In this document: positions 34,842 through 43,438 of the stretch, one piece after another
Numbering within the stretch: position 1 is the stretch's first letter
How the letters are laid out: each line of letters starts with the position of its first letter
Assembly: GCF_902506605.1 (NCBI RefSeq)
Contig: NZ_LR733979.1
Span: forward strand, 2,464,008-2,528,007
Length of the DNA: 64,000 nucleotides
Reading direction: 5' to 3'
Source of the DNA: Sphingomonas sp. AX6
GTDB taxonomy: Bacteria > Pseudomonadota > Alphaproteobacteria > Sphingomonadales > Sphingomonadaceae
Made by a program: the position numbers and the translations under genes
Notes under the pieces: model-generated
The model's input: only the letters and a program-made list of their open reading frames with translations
Told to the model about the DNA's origin: nothing
Databases searched by the model: none

Positions 34842-35255
34842 TCAGCGCGGCAGGATTTGAAACTCCAAACGATCCGTGTTGAACCCGACTTCGCTCGGGA
34901 TCGCGACGAGCGGCCGTTGCTGAATGTTCGGCATGTCCGCGCCGCTCATCATCGCTTGGCCTGAGCCGTCGAGAATAAGGTTGCGGTTGCCGAGCACCAG
35001 AACCATGCCCTCCAACGCGCCGGGTGCATAGCTGACGCGCAGATCGTAACCTGCGGGCGCGTTGCAATATTCGTTCAGTCGGCCAAGGTTATACGCCGTG
35101 CCGTTGAACCCCGCGCCCGACGCATCGTGGCGCACCTGACAGACAACCGGCACCGAGAGCGACAGGCGATAACCCGTGCTCGACTGCGCGCCAACGGCGC
35201 TGGGCGCGGCGATGGTGGCCAGGGCGATCGTGGCAATGAGCGAGTATTTCAACAT
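34842..35255 (-). CDS. spore-coat-U-like pilin subunit (short)
   Basis: 137 aa. Signal peptide (LIATIALATIAAPSAVGAQ) then a beta-sandwich of the Csu/SCPU type. It has Cys in VVCQVRH and EYCNAPAGYDLRVSY and a C-terminal strand FQILPR that could donate to a neighbouring subunit. It is last in the pilus operon, 110 bp from the gene before it, so it may be a minor or anchor subunit. Confidence 0.7.
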   Translation of the reverse strand: MLKYSLIATIALATIAAPSAVGAQSSTGYRLSLSVPVVCQVRHDASGAGFNGTAYNLGRLNEYCNAPAGYDLRVSYAPGALEGMVLVLGNRNLILDGSGQAMMSGADMPNIQQRPLVAIPSEVGFNTDRLEFQILPR

Positions 35256-35365
35256 CCGACGTCTTTCGACTGATTTGCACCTAGGGGAGCAAGTCTAGAC
35301 GATCAGATGTGTTGAAACCGTTAAGGGCCCGCTTTCAGAAATAGCCGCAAATGGTTAATTCGGCG

Positions 35366-36283
35366 TTATTGCGCCGCGACCGTTATCGTCACGACATCCG
35401 AATATTGCCCTGCGCGCTGGCTCGACACCTCTCCGATCACGAAATGGATCGGAACGGCGTCACGTGCATAACCGCGTCCGTCGCCGCCAGAAATTTCTGA
35501 GATGCCGCGATTCAGCGCTATGGTCCGGTCGCCGGCTCGGAGCTGGTAATCGACCGCCCATTCTGTGCCGGGGATCATCAGCCGTCCGCGATTGCGGGAT
35601 TCGAATCCCAGACGATATCGACGGGTGCTGGCAACGCGAAGTTGCAGCGGAACGGGTGCCGTGCCTTCGCGTAACTCTCCCAAGTCGATTGTTGGCCGTC
35701 CGTCGTTCATCCGGTATGCCCCAGCCAGACCGATCCTGGCGGACGGCAGAATGTCGATCCCGACCATGATCCGCCGCTGACCAACCACCAAGCCGCGCTC
35801 GTCCTCCAGTTCAACCGACAGTTGCTGGCTGAATATTCCGTCGCCGGGCATAGCGTCGGTTTCCACCGCGAACTGATAGCGGACCATCTGCTGCTGACGC
35901 GCGGCGACCCGCACGCGGGGGGTCGTCGCGCGACGCTGGCTGCGGCCTGCTCGCGGCGTTGCGTCGATGCCGTTGGTTTGATCGTACAGGCTGTAGAATA
36001 GTGGCTGCCCCCCTTGTTGGGGCCGCAACCCGAAACCATCCCGGTCAAGCTGGAATAAAGGCGAGACCGTACAATCGGCGTCGCCATCATTGACCAGCAC
36101 CAGATCGAATGTTGCAACGGGCAACTGCGTTTCGAACGGATCAAATCCGCGAATGACCCAATCGACCGGATTGGTCTCGACACGGATCTGGCAGGCGTTG
36201 CGCTGCGCCGCCGCTCGTTCCGGGGACAGGGCGATCGCCGCGCAGCCGCAGGCGAATAGATATGTCAGCGAATTGGCGCGCAT
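35366..36283 (-). CDS. spore-coat-U-like adhesin subunit (CsuE-like)
   Basis: 305 aa, secreted (signal peptide ends near ERAAAQ). The N-terminal half has Cys in ACQIRVE and DADCTVSPLFQL. The C-terminal half has VRYQFAVE, then PLQLRVASTRRYRLGFESRNRG and FVIGEVSSQRAGQYSDVVTITV, a pilin-like fold. The two-domain layout after the usher gene fits the CsuE tip adhesin of Csu pili, which binds hydrophobic surfaces. The assignment is by position and fold; I see no ligand-binding motif. Confidence 0.65.
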   Translation of the reverse strand: MRANSLTYLFACGCAAIALSPERAAAQRNACQIRVETNPVDWVIRGFDPFETQLPVATFDLVLVNDGDADCTVSPLFQLDRDGFGLRPQQGGQPLFYSLYDQTNGIDATPRAGRSQRRATTPRVRVAARQQQMVRYQFAVETDAMPGDGIFSQQLSVELEDERGLVVGQRRIMVGIDILPSARIGLAGAYRMNDGRPTIDLGELREGTAPVPLQLRVASTRRYRLGFESRNRGRLMIPGTEWAVDYQLRAGDRTIALNRGISEISGGDGRGYARDAVPIHFVIGEVSSQRAGQYSDVVTITVAAQ

Positions 36284-36293
36284 TGCGGACCCC

Positions 36294-38975
36294 TCATTGG
36301 ACGATGGCCACAGACACCATCTTCAGATCGACCAGCCCGGTGGTGTCGGCGGGAACGTCGAATTCGAAGCTGGTTTGCTGAGCGAACAGCTCGACCCGGT
36401 AGCGCGTGGCTGCGCGTAGGTTGGAGATAGCGAAGCGCCCGGCCGAGTTGGTGAAGAACGGGACCGGCTCTTCGTCAGGCGCATCGAGTCGAATGATACG
36501 GCCGCCTGCCAGGGACACCGGCTTGCCCGCCGTGTCGCGCAGCGTACCGGTCGCGCTGGCGAACGCGTCTGTCCCCACGCGTACCGAATAGCCGCCCCGG
36601 TAGGGCGGACGAACGCGGACCACGCCGGGACCGATATCGTAACCGACCGGTGCATCCTCAACATCATACTGGATCGATTGGGTGACGTATGAGGTCAGGA
36701 AGTTGTTGACTGCGCCGCCCAGCGCACCGCTTTTGCTCAGGAAATCATTATTGGAGATCGACTGTCCCGCAGCGACCGACCGGCCGTCCAGATTGGGATG
36801 CGGGTGAAGGATCGCAAAAGCATCCGGGATGCGCCGACCGATTCCAAAAGCACCGTCGGCAAAGGCAAGCGCGGTTCCGACCCGCAACGACGAGACATTT
36901 TCCTGTCCAAATGCGCCAAAGCTCTGCCCAAACGATGCATGGCTGACCGAAGCATCGAAGCGATTGCCGGTGTAGTCGGCAAATCCTTCGGCACTCAACG
37001 CGTCGGGACGATGGGTTACGACAGCCCCCAACCCGACGCTGCCGAGCCGATTGCCACCATAGCGGGTATAGCTGAGCTGGGTGGTTTCCGTCACGCTCTC
37101 GTGACGCAATTCGGCACGGTCGCGAATGCTTGGGGTGAAGACCAGCCCAACGTTGAATCCGATTCCGTTTCGACCGAAAGCGGCTGGAAGGCGCGAATAT
37201 TCTACCCCGCCGCGCACGCTCCAACGCCGGTCGAGCCGGTAGTTCGATGACAGACCGATCCGATAGCTGTCGCCCCGACCATCGCGATTGTTGAGATAGC
37301 TGGCGCTACCGAACAGCGTCAGCCTCGTGCTCCACGCATAGCTATACTGGGCATTGACCGATAATTTGACAGGATTGCGTCCTTCTTCGTTCCCCAAAGA
37401 GGCGAAGCGCGGTGAAGTATAGTCCGCGCGAATGGTGAACGAATCAATCAACCCGCCGCGGTCGAACAACTGATCGTAGGAGACACCGATCGCTCCCCCT
37501 TGCCCTGCACGGGTAGAGTTTGAACCCGCACCATCCAAAAGGATGCGCCCGCCGTTCGACAGGATAAATTGGGTTTGTCCGGTTACCGTCTGAACATGCT
37601 TGCTCGCTTGAAGGCCGACGCCGATCGACGGTCGATCGAGGAACGCCTTGCGAAAAAAACCGGTGAAGGCGACCGGCCCGTCATAGACCGGCGACCGGCC
37701 GAAGGTGCGGCTGGTGGGCCCGAGATACGCGGCGTATTCGTAGTCACCCGGCTCCAGATCGATAGGGTCGAGATAGGATTGATACGCCAGATTTTGCACC
37801 GCGCCGCTGGAATCGCGCACTTCGATCTGAACGTCGTTGCTGCCGCTGACCAATGGGAGCTGGCTGAAATCATATGCGCCGGCATCCAGCCGCAACTCGC
37901 GGTATAGCACCCCGTTGCGAATGATGCGAACGCTGGAATCACGCTCCAGAATCAATTGGCGGTTGGCCTGCAGGACCGACGAACGGATGTCGTTGAACCG
38001 ACGCCGCTGGCGCGTGACCCCGGCCCCGCCCATGCGGACGAAGCTTTGCTGCCCACGGAATTCGGGCTGCAGGTCGCCGGCAAACCAGCGGCGGAAAGCC
38101 TCGGGTTCGTCGTATACGGCACGGATGAAATTCCGGTCGAACCCATATTCGCTGCTACCGCCGCCGAACTGGTTGCGTTCCGAAAAATCGCCGCTGGCCT
38201 CGATCACCGTGCCGCCGCCGAACCGCGTAGCGAAGTCGAGCGCGATCGACGGAGGCGGTGCGCCGTCACCCCAGACATAGCTTTGCGCGACATTGACGTT
38301 CAGATAAGCGGCGAAATCCGCGGCCGGGATATCCGGCGCTTCGTCCTCGCGCGTGTCGATGCCGAACAGGCTCTCGACCGCGCGCTGGCTGGGGTCGATT
38401 CGGACGACGACCACGGACAACGTGCTGGGGTCGTAATCCAACCCGACCCCGGTGGGGCCCAGATCTTCGCTGGAGAACCGCGTTTTTCCTTGCAGGCGAT
38501 CGGCAAGATCCTCCTGCGCTTCCTTACGAAGCATCGGGCGGATCAGGCGCTGAAAATCGGCGGCTTCCAGAAAGAAGCGATCGTCATGGGTAAGTTGTAC
38601 CGCGACATCCCCAAGCGATCGTTCGCGGTACATGAGCGGAACCGTCATATCGACGTCCCGGTCATAGGGATTGATGTCGGGCCGACCATGTTTCCCGATC
38701 GGGATGACCGCACGCCCGTCGGCGTCCACGGCCACCGGCGTTTCACGAGTCCGCGCAGGGGTGCTGGTATCGACGGGTAGCGGGACGCTCGTTTGACCCG
38801 GGACGGGTGCAGGAGCCGATTGAGCAGGTGCTGGCGCCGGAACGGGTGTCGGCGCAGGCCGGGGAACCGGAATCGACGGCGTCGTGCGAGGCAGAGGCAC
38901 CGCCACCTGTGCATTGGCGGTCCCGGCCGCAATCGCGCCCCAGGCCGCCGCCGCCAGCAGGACGTGTCGGGTCAT
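36294..38975 (-). CDS. outer membrane usher of chaperone-usher pilus
   Basis: 893 aa. Signal peptide, then a Pro-rich stretch near residues 25-70, followed by the usher N-terminal domain (YRERSLGDVAVQLTHDDRFFLE). The large beta-barrel includes the plug region and RRWSVRGGVEYSRLPAAFG. The C-terminal part has VRVRPPYRGGYSVRVG and a carboxypeptidase-like domain (GTLRDTAGKPVSLAGG). It exports and assembles pilus subunits delivered by the chaperone. The start overlaps the chaperone stop by 4 bp. Confidence 0.88.
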   Translation of the reverse strand: MTRHVLLAAAAWGAIAAGTANAQVAVPLPRTTPSIPVPRPAPTPVPAPAPAQSAPAPVPGQTSVPLPVDTSTPARTRETPVAVDADGRAVIPIGKHGRPDINPYDRDVDMTVPLMYRERSLGDVAVQLTHDDRFFLEAADFQRLIRPMLRKEAQEDLADRLQGKTRFSSEDLGPTGVGLDYDPSTLSVVVVRIDPSQRAVESLFGIDTREDEAPDIPAADFAAYLNVNVAQSYVWGDGAPPPSIALDFATRFGGGTVIEASGDFSERNQFGGGSSEYGFDRNFIRAVYDEPEAFRRWFAGDLQPEFRGQQSFVRMGGAGVTRQRRRFNDIRSSVLQANRQLILERDSSVRIIRNGVLYRELRLDAGAYDFSQLPLVSGSNDVQIEVRDSSGAVQNLAYQSYLDPIDLEPGDYEYAAYLGPTSRTFGRSPVYDGPVAFTGFFRKAFLDRPSIGVGLQASKHVQTVTGQTQFILSNGGRILLDGAGSNSTRAGQGGAIGVSYDQLFDRGGLIDSFTIRADYTSPRFASLGNEEGRNPVKLSVNAQYSYAWSTRLTLFGSASYLNNRDGRGDSYRIGLSSNYRLDRRWSVRGGVEYSRLPAAFGRNGIGFNVGLVFTPSIRDRAELRHESVTETTQLSYTRYGGNRLGSVGLGAVVTHRPDALSAEGFADYTGNRFDASVSHASFGQSFGAFGQENVSSLRVGTALAFADGAFGIGRRIPDAFAILHPHPNLDGRSVAAGQSISNNDFLSKSGALGGAVNNFLTSYVTQSIQYDVEDAPVGYDIGPGVVRVRPPYRGGYSVRVGTDAFASATGTLRDTAGKPVSLAGGRIIRLDAPDEEPVPFFTNSAGRFAISNLRAATRYRVELFAQQTSFEFDVPADTTGLVDLKMVSVAIVQ

Positions 38976-39772
38976 GGCTGTTGAAAACGGACCGTCAGCG
39001 GCTCGTTGCCGAAGATGACGTTGGTTGCGATACGGAAGGTCCGCTCGCCACCTCCGGCGGCGATGTACCCAGTGCCGATACCCTTTGCCAGGTCCTCCGG
39101 CGTCAGGATCAGGCGACCTGCCGTGCCTTTGTTGTCCTTGCCGTCAATAAGCCAGGTCAACCCGGACATCATCGCATGCCGCTTGCCGGTGTTACGCAAG
39201 GTGACAGCAATGCCCGGCACCTTCTCGGGCACCGGTCCGCCTTGAGGTGGTGCTGGTGGCTGAAACGGTTCGGCTCGGGCGGAAACGACAGAAACGTCCG
39301 GTTGCGCTCCCGGTGGTGCCACGATCACCAAAGCTTTCATATTATACAGCACTTGGACCTGCGCACCTGCGCCGCCCTCGGTATTTTCCTCCAATTGCAC
39401 CGGAAGTTGGTTGACCGAAAGATAATAGGCGCGCGATTCTTCCAGTGCGCCGCCGACCCATTGGAGGCGCATGACTTGGCGGCCGTTGGGTGGCAACAAG
39501 CCCTGAGGCGGAAAAACCAGAAAATCCTCGTCCTTGGCCGTTTCCGCGATCGTGCCATCATTCTTGAACTCGGCCAAGGTGACCCGGGTTTCGAACGGCA
39601 GGTTGGACTTGTTGATGTTCTGGACCTCGACGCGCGCCGTCGCATTGCCGCCGGTCGTCTCCATCTCGACTACCATTGGCGAAACTCGCATCGCCGACAG
39701 GCCGGTGGCGAGCGCACCGACCATAATGAAGACGGCTGCGATTCGTGCAGGCCATCTGGTCATTCCGTGCAT
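38972..39772 (-). CDS. periplasmic pilus chaperone (PapD-like)
   Basis: 266 aa from the ATG at 39772, preceded by a G-rich ribosome binding site; a longer upstream frame to 40093 runs into the pilin gene and is rejected. Signal peptide, then an Ig-like domain with MRVSPMVVEME, TARVEVQNINKSNLPFETRV and DFLVFPPQGLLPPNGRQVMRLQW. The last contains the pattern before the R-x-x-W that fixes subunits. The second domain ends FGNEPLTVRFQQP. It holds subunits for the usher. Confidence 0.85.
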   Translation of the reverse strand: MHGMTRWPARIAAVFIMVGALATGLSAMRVSPMVVEMETTGGNATARVEVQNINKSNLPFETRVTLAEFKNDGTIAETAKDEDFLVFPPQGLLPPNGRQVMRLQWVGGALEESRAYYLSVNQLPVQLEENTEGGAGAQVQVLYNMKALVIVAPPGAQPDVSVVSARAEPFQPPAPPQGGPVPEKVPGIAVTLRNTGKRHAMMSGLTWLIDGKDNKGTAGRLILTPEDLAKGIGTGYIAAGGGERTFRIATNVIFGNEPLTVRFQQP

Positions 39773-39841
39773 GATGGTTTCCCCCCCCGGGAACGCGATA
39801 CTGTGATTATCGACTAATGGAAGGTGCGACAAAAAGGTGAA

Positions 39842-39872
39842 GGAAGGGAAAAGGCCGAGGCCTTTCCCTTCC
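39842..39872 (-). terminator. intercistronic hairpin after the pilin gene
   Basis: Arms GGAAGGGAAAAGGCC (39842-39856) and GGCCTTTCCCTTCC (39859-39872) form a ~14-bp stem with one bulge and a 2-nt loop. On the minus strand a T5 run (39835-39831) follows after six bases, so it is a rather spaced terminator. It lies between the major pilin and the chaperone and would lower expression of the assembly genes. Confidence 0.6.
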
Positions 39873-39888
39873 CCCAAGGCATCAACGA

Positions 39889-40599
39889 TTAAAGTGCTTT
39901 CAGTTCGACCGTCACGGTGTCGGTGTAAGTGCCCGCGACCAGACCAAGCGATGCAACCGGCACGCCGAAAGTCAGTACGAAGCCCGAACGCCATGCACCA
40001 CCGGTCCATTGATCGGTCGCTTCGTTCAGCCCGACCGTCAGGCTTTGGCCCGTGCCGGCACCGATCGTGCCCGCACCCTGAACGCCCGTCCAATTCGCAT
40101 TGACGGTATAGGGCAGGTTCGCCTGGAACTGATTGGTGTCGTAACCGCTCGCAACCTGATTCTCCAGGCCGTCGGTGCCATTCGCCTTCGTGATCGTTAC
40201 CGTGTTGTTGAAGTTACAACCTGCGGTGCCGCTCGTGATGACCGCACCTGCGGGGCCGACCATGTCGAACGCATTGGTGACGGTTTCGCCCGCATTCGTA
40301 CGAATGCCGATCGTGCCTAGGCTGATGTTACGGTTCGCAAGGTCGCCATTGCCAATATAGTAGGAGCAATCCTTGTTAACATTGCCCGTCAGAGCGAACG
40401 TCTTGGTGACCGTCGGGCTCGCTGTTTGGGTGTCACCGAAGAGCGAAACCGTTGTTTGGTTCACGAACGTGCCCAGCCCGAACTGCAGAAACGTCCCAAA
40501 ATCGGTGACGCTGGTGGTGGTCCCATTCTGAGCCTGAGCCGTGCCGACCGATGCCATCAGGGCTGCTGCTGCGAGCGATGCGCGAAGAAGGGTTTTCAT
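39889..40599 (-). CDS. spore-coat-U-like pilin, probable major subunit
   Basis: 236 aa from the second ATG, because the AAGGA box lies nine bases before it and only two before the first ATG (40608). Signal peptide (LLRASLAAAALMASVGTAQA), then a Thr/Asn/Gly-rich domain with Cys in KDCSYYIGNGD and AGCNFNN, and C-terminal GTYTDTVTVELKAL. The own promoter-like upstream region and the downstream hairpin fit a highly expressed subunit. Confidence 0.75.
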   Translation of the reverse strand: MKTLLRASLAAAALMASVGTAQAQNGTTTSVTDFGTFLQFGLGTFVNQTTVSLFGDTQTASPTVTKTFALTGNVNKDCSYYIGNGDLANRNISLGTIGIRTNAGETVTNAFDMVGPAGAVITSGTAGCNFNNTVTITKANGTDGLENQVASGYDTNQFQANLPYTVNANWTGVQGAGTIGAGTGQSLTVGLNEATDQWTGGAWRSGFVLTFGVPVASLGLVAGTYTDTVTVELKAL

Positions 40600-40668
40600 G
40601 TTTTCCATTCCTTTTCAAGTGTAGGCCTAGTCGGAATTGACTTCGCCTAACGCTATAGTTGTTGATGC

Positions 40669-40698
40669 ATTGTAGCTGCACCACATTGTACAGACCAA
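40669..40698 (-). promoter_or_regulatory. possible promoter of the pilin gene
   Basis: On the minus strand TTGGTC (40698-40693) and TACAAT (40674-40669) are 18 bp apart, in an AT-rich 184-bp gap that also holds a second TACAAT. They lie about 70 bp before the pilin start. This is a weak call from spacing and composition. Confidence 0.3.
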
Positions 40699-40783
40699 AA
40701 ATACCGGCCTTAAGGTTATGAATTACTCTATTTGTAGTTGGCGACTCATATAAATGGTTTATTTTTGTTCTATTTAGGCACGA

Positions 40784-41347
40784 CTAACGCGGAGCGATCG
40801 TAATTGTGATGGTTTCGGAATATTCACCAGCAAGTAGTCCGGCCTCGCTTTGCGGCTGGCCCATATCGACGCTGATTGTCATGCCTTGGGTGGCGATACC
40901 GTCCAGGCTGCTGACCACGCCGCCGCTCCCGCGCAGTTGGCGGCTCTCGAACCGTTGGCTCACCATGCTCGCTTGCGGACGGCGCACCGGAAATTCCACG
41001 CCCAGGCTATAGGGTAGCATGCCCGCATACGGCCCCTGCCCGCCCGGCATCGTGCGGTGGGTCAGGCCGCCATTGGTGGCCTTGATTTCCATGTCGAACG
41101 GGATGTTGCAGTCGAGCGCGACGCGCGCCGACATGCCCAGGCCGGGACGCTCCAGATTGCCGAAATTGGTATTTGGAATGTCCCCGATCGCGCAGCGTTG
41201 CGCGATGCGTCCCTGTACGACGACATCGATCGACCGTGCGTTTTCGGTCCGCACAGTCCCTGCACCAGAGGGCGGACTATCGGCACGAGTTGGGCCGTTC
41301 GCGATCGGCAGACCGATCGCGGCAAGCACCACCGCTGATACCAGCAT
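40784..41347 (-). CDS. spore-coat-U-like pilin subunit
   Basis: 187 aa. Signal peptide (VSAVVLAAIGLPIANG), then SIDVVVQGRIAQRCAIGDIPN with a first Cys, VALDCNIPFDMEIKATNGGL with a second Cys, and the C-terminal LLAGEYSETITITIAPR. This GEYSDTITITI-like ending is typical of SCPU pilins. It is the first gene of the pilus operon. The 800-bp gene-free stretch upstream probably holds its promoter. Confidence 0.75.
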   Translation of the reverse strand: MLVSAVVLAAIGLPIANGPTRADSPPSGAGTVRTENARSIDVVVQGRIAQRCAIGDIPNTNFGNLERPGLGMSARVALDCNIPFDMEIKATNGGLTHRTMPGGQGPYAGMLPYSLGVEFPVRRPQASMVSQRFESRQLRGSGGVVSSLDGIATQGMTISVDMGQPQSEAGLLAGEYSETITITIAPR

Positions 41348-42223
<876 letters not shown>

Positions 42224-42302
42224 ACTGGGCCGCGCTTTGCCCGCAAGCGCGGGAAAGCGCAACCGAAATGCGGTCGGCCCTGTCGTCTGGACCGAAAGCC
42301 GC

Positions 42303-42378
42303 TGGTGGGCCCGGCAGGAATCGAACCCGCAACCTAGCCGTTATGAGCGGCCAGCTCTAACCGTTGAGCTACAGGCCC
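42303..42378 (-). tRNA. tRNA with CAT anticodon (Ile2 or elongator Met)
   Basis: Read from 42378: acceptor GGGCCTG pairs with CGGGCCC, the anticodon loop is CTCATAA (CAT), and CCA is encoded. 76 nt. The C4-G69 and C5-G68 pairs of the acceptor match determinants reported for lysidine-modified tRNA-Ile2, which favours Ile2, but the G27-T43 pair in the anticodon stem leaves doubt. It is not an initiator, since the 1-72 pair is matched. Confidence 0.88.
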
Positions 42379-42427
42379 CCAGCGCCGCCCGCGATAGCGG
42401 AGGTCGGTGGCCGCTCGCAAGCGCCGA

Positions 42428-43438
42428 TCATCGGGCGCGGTCGAGTGCTTCGATCAACCCGTCATGGTCGATCGGGCGGATGGACTGACGGTCGAGCAAA
42501 TCGAGCACTGCGTCCCACCACCGATGAAACGCCGCCAGATCGCCCGCATCGCGCACGAATTTCGTGTTGCCGGGCGCGACGGTCGGGGAATGGAAGGAGA
42601 AATTGAGCAGTCGCACCCCCTCCCCGGCTGCGACGCGGACCGCCTCCAGCGCGTCGATCAACGGCATGTCTTCGGGCGTCAACGCGACACGGGCAAGCAG
42701 GCCACTGCGTGCCGCCAGCGACGTGGTCATCGGCAGCGATTCGAGCCGGGGATAGAGTCTTGCACCGTGGCGGCGCAGTGATCCGGTGAATATCGTGGTG
42801 AGCGGTAGCTCGACAATGCCGTCGGCGTGGCGGAACGCGTCGTTGCCCAGTGCCGAGAAATCGGGGCCGCCTTGCGCCGAATAATCGTAATGCGCGCGCA
42901 CCGAACTATCGATCCGGTAGCCCAGGTCACCCAGATGCGCCGTGGTTGCCGGGCCGATGCCGTACCGACCGGCGCGATAGATCAGCGGCGGTGCGCCGAA
43001 CGCGGCGGTAATCGCGCTTGTCAGCGCCGCGATCTTGGCAAGCTCCAGATCGGCGGGCAAATTGCCTGCAAAGCTATTTTCAGGGGAGATTGCCTCGTCG
43101 AACGGCGGGGTAACCCAGGGGTGGAGTTGCGCGCCGATCGCCGAGTGCCCGTCGCGGAGTAACTCGGCCAGCGTATCGACGGCGGCGGGTGACGTGACGA
43201 TCGGATGATCGACCAGATAGGTGACGCCGATCCCGCGATCGGCAAAGCGGCGATGCGCGGTCGGCAGAGCCGCGATCGCACGGGTCGACCGGTTGTCGCG
43301 GCTGAATGGTCCGTCCCAGTCGAATTCCTCTTCGGTATCGACCATCAGCGTAAAGCGCGTGCCGAAATCGTCGGGCCACTCGATTCGCTGCGCGGACGAT
43401 GGAGGCGTCGGTCGATAGCCGCGCAGTGGCGCTGTCAT
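42428..43438 (-). CDS. WalW-like polysaccharide deacetylase family protein
   Basis: 336 aa, with no signal peptide visible. The NodB-type fold is indicated by FTLMVDTEEEFDW near the N-terminus (metal-site Asp region), IGAQLHPWVTPPFD (His ligand), YRAGRYGIGP and LNFSFHSPTVAPGNTKF. These are the marks of the WalW-annotated group in Sphingomonadaceae. It probably deacetylates a surface polysaccharide precursor, although substrate and location are not known. It follows the sensor kinase with no gap between stop and start. Confidence 0.78.
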   Translation of the reverse strand: MTAPLRGYRPTPPSSAQRIEWPDDFGTRFTLMVDTEEEFDWDGPFSRDNRSTRAIAALPTAHRRFADRGIGVTYLVDHPIVTSPAAVDTLAELLRDGHSAIGAQLHPWVTPPFDEAISPENSFAGNLPADLELAKIAALTSAITAAFGAPPLIYRAGRYGIGPATTAHLGDLGYRIDSSVRAHYDYSAQGGPDFSALGNDAFRHADGIVELPLTTIFTGSLRRHGARLYPRLESLPMTTSLAARSGLLARVALTPEDMPLIDALEAVRVAAGEGVRLLNFSFHSPTVAPGNTKFVRDAGDLAAFHRWWDAVLDLLDRQSIRPIDHDGLIEALDRAR

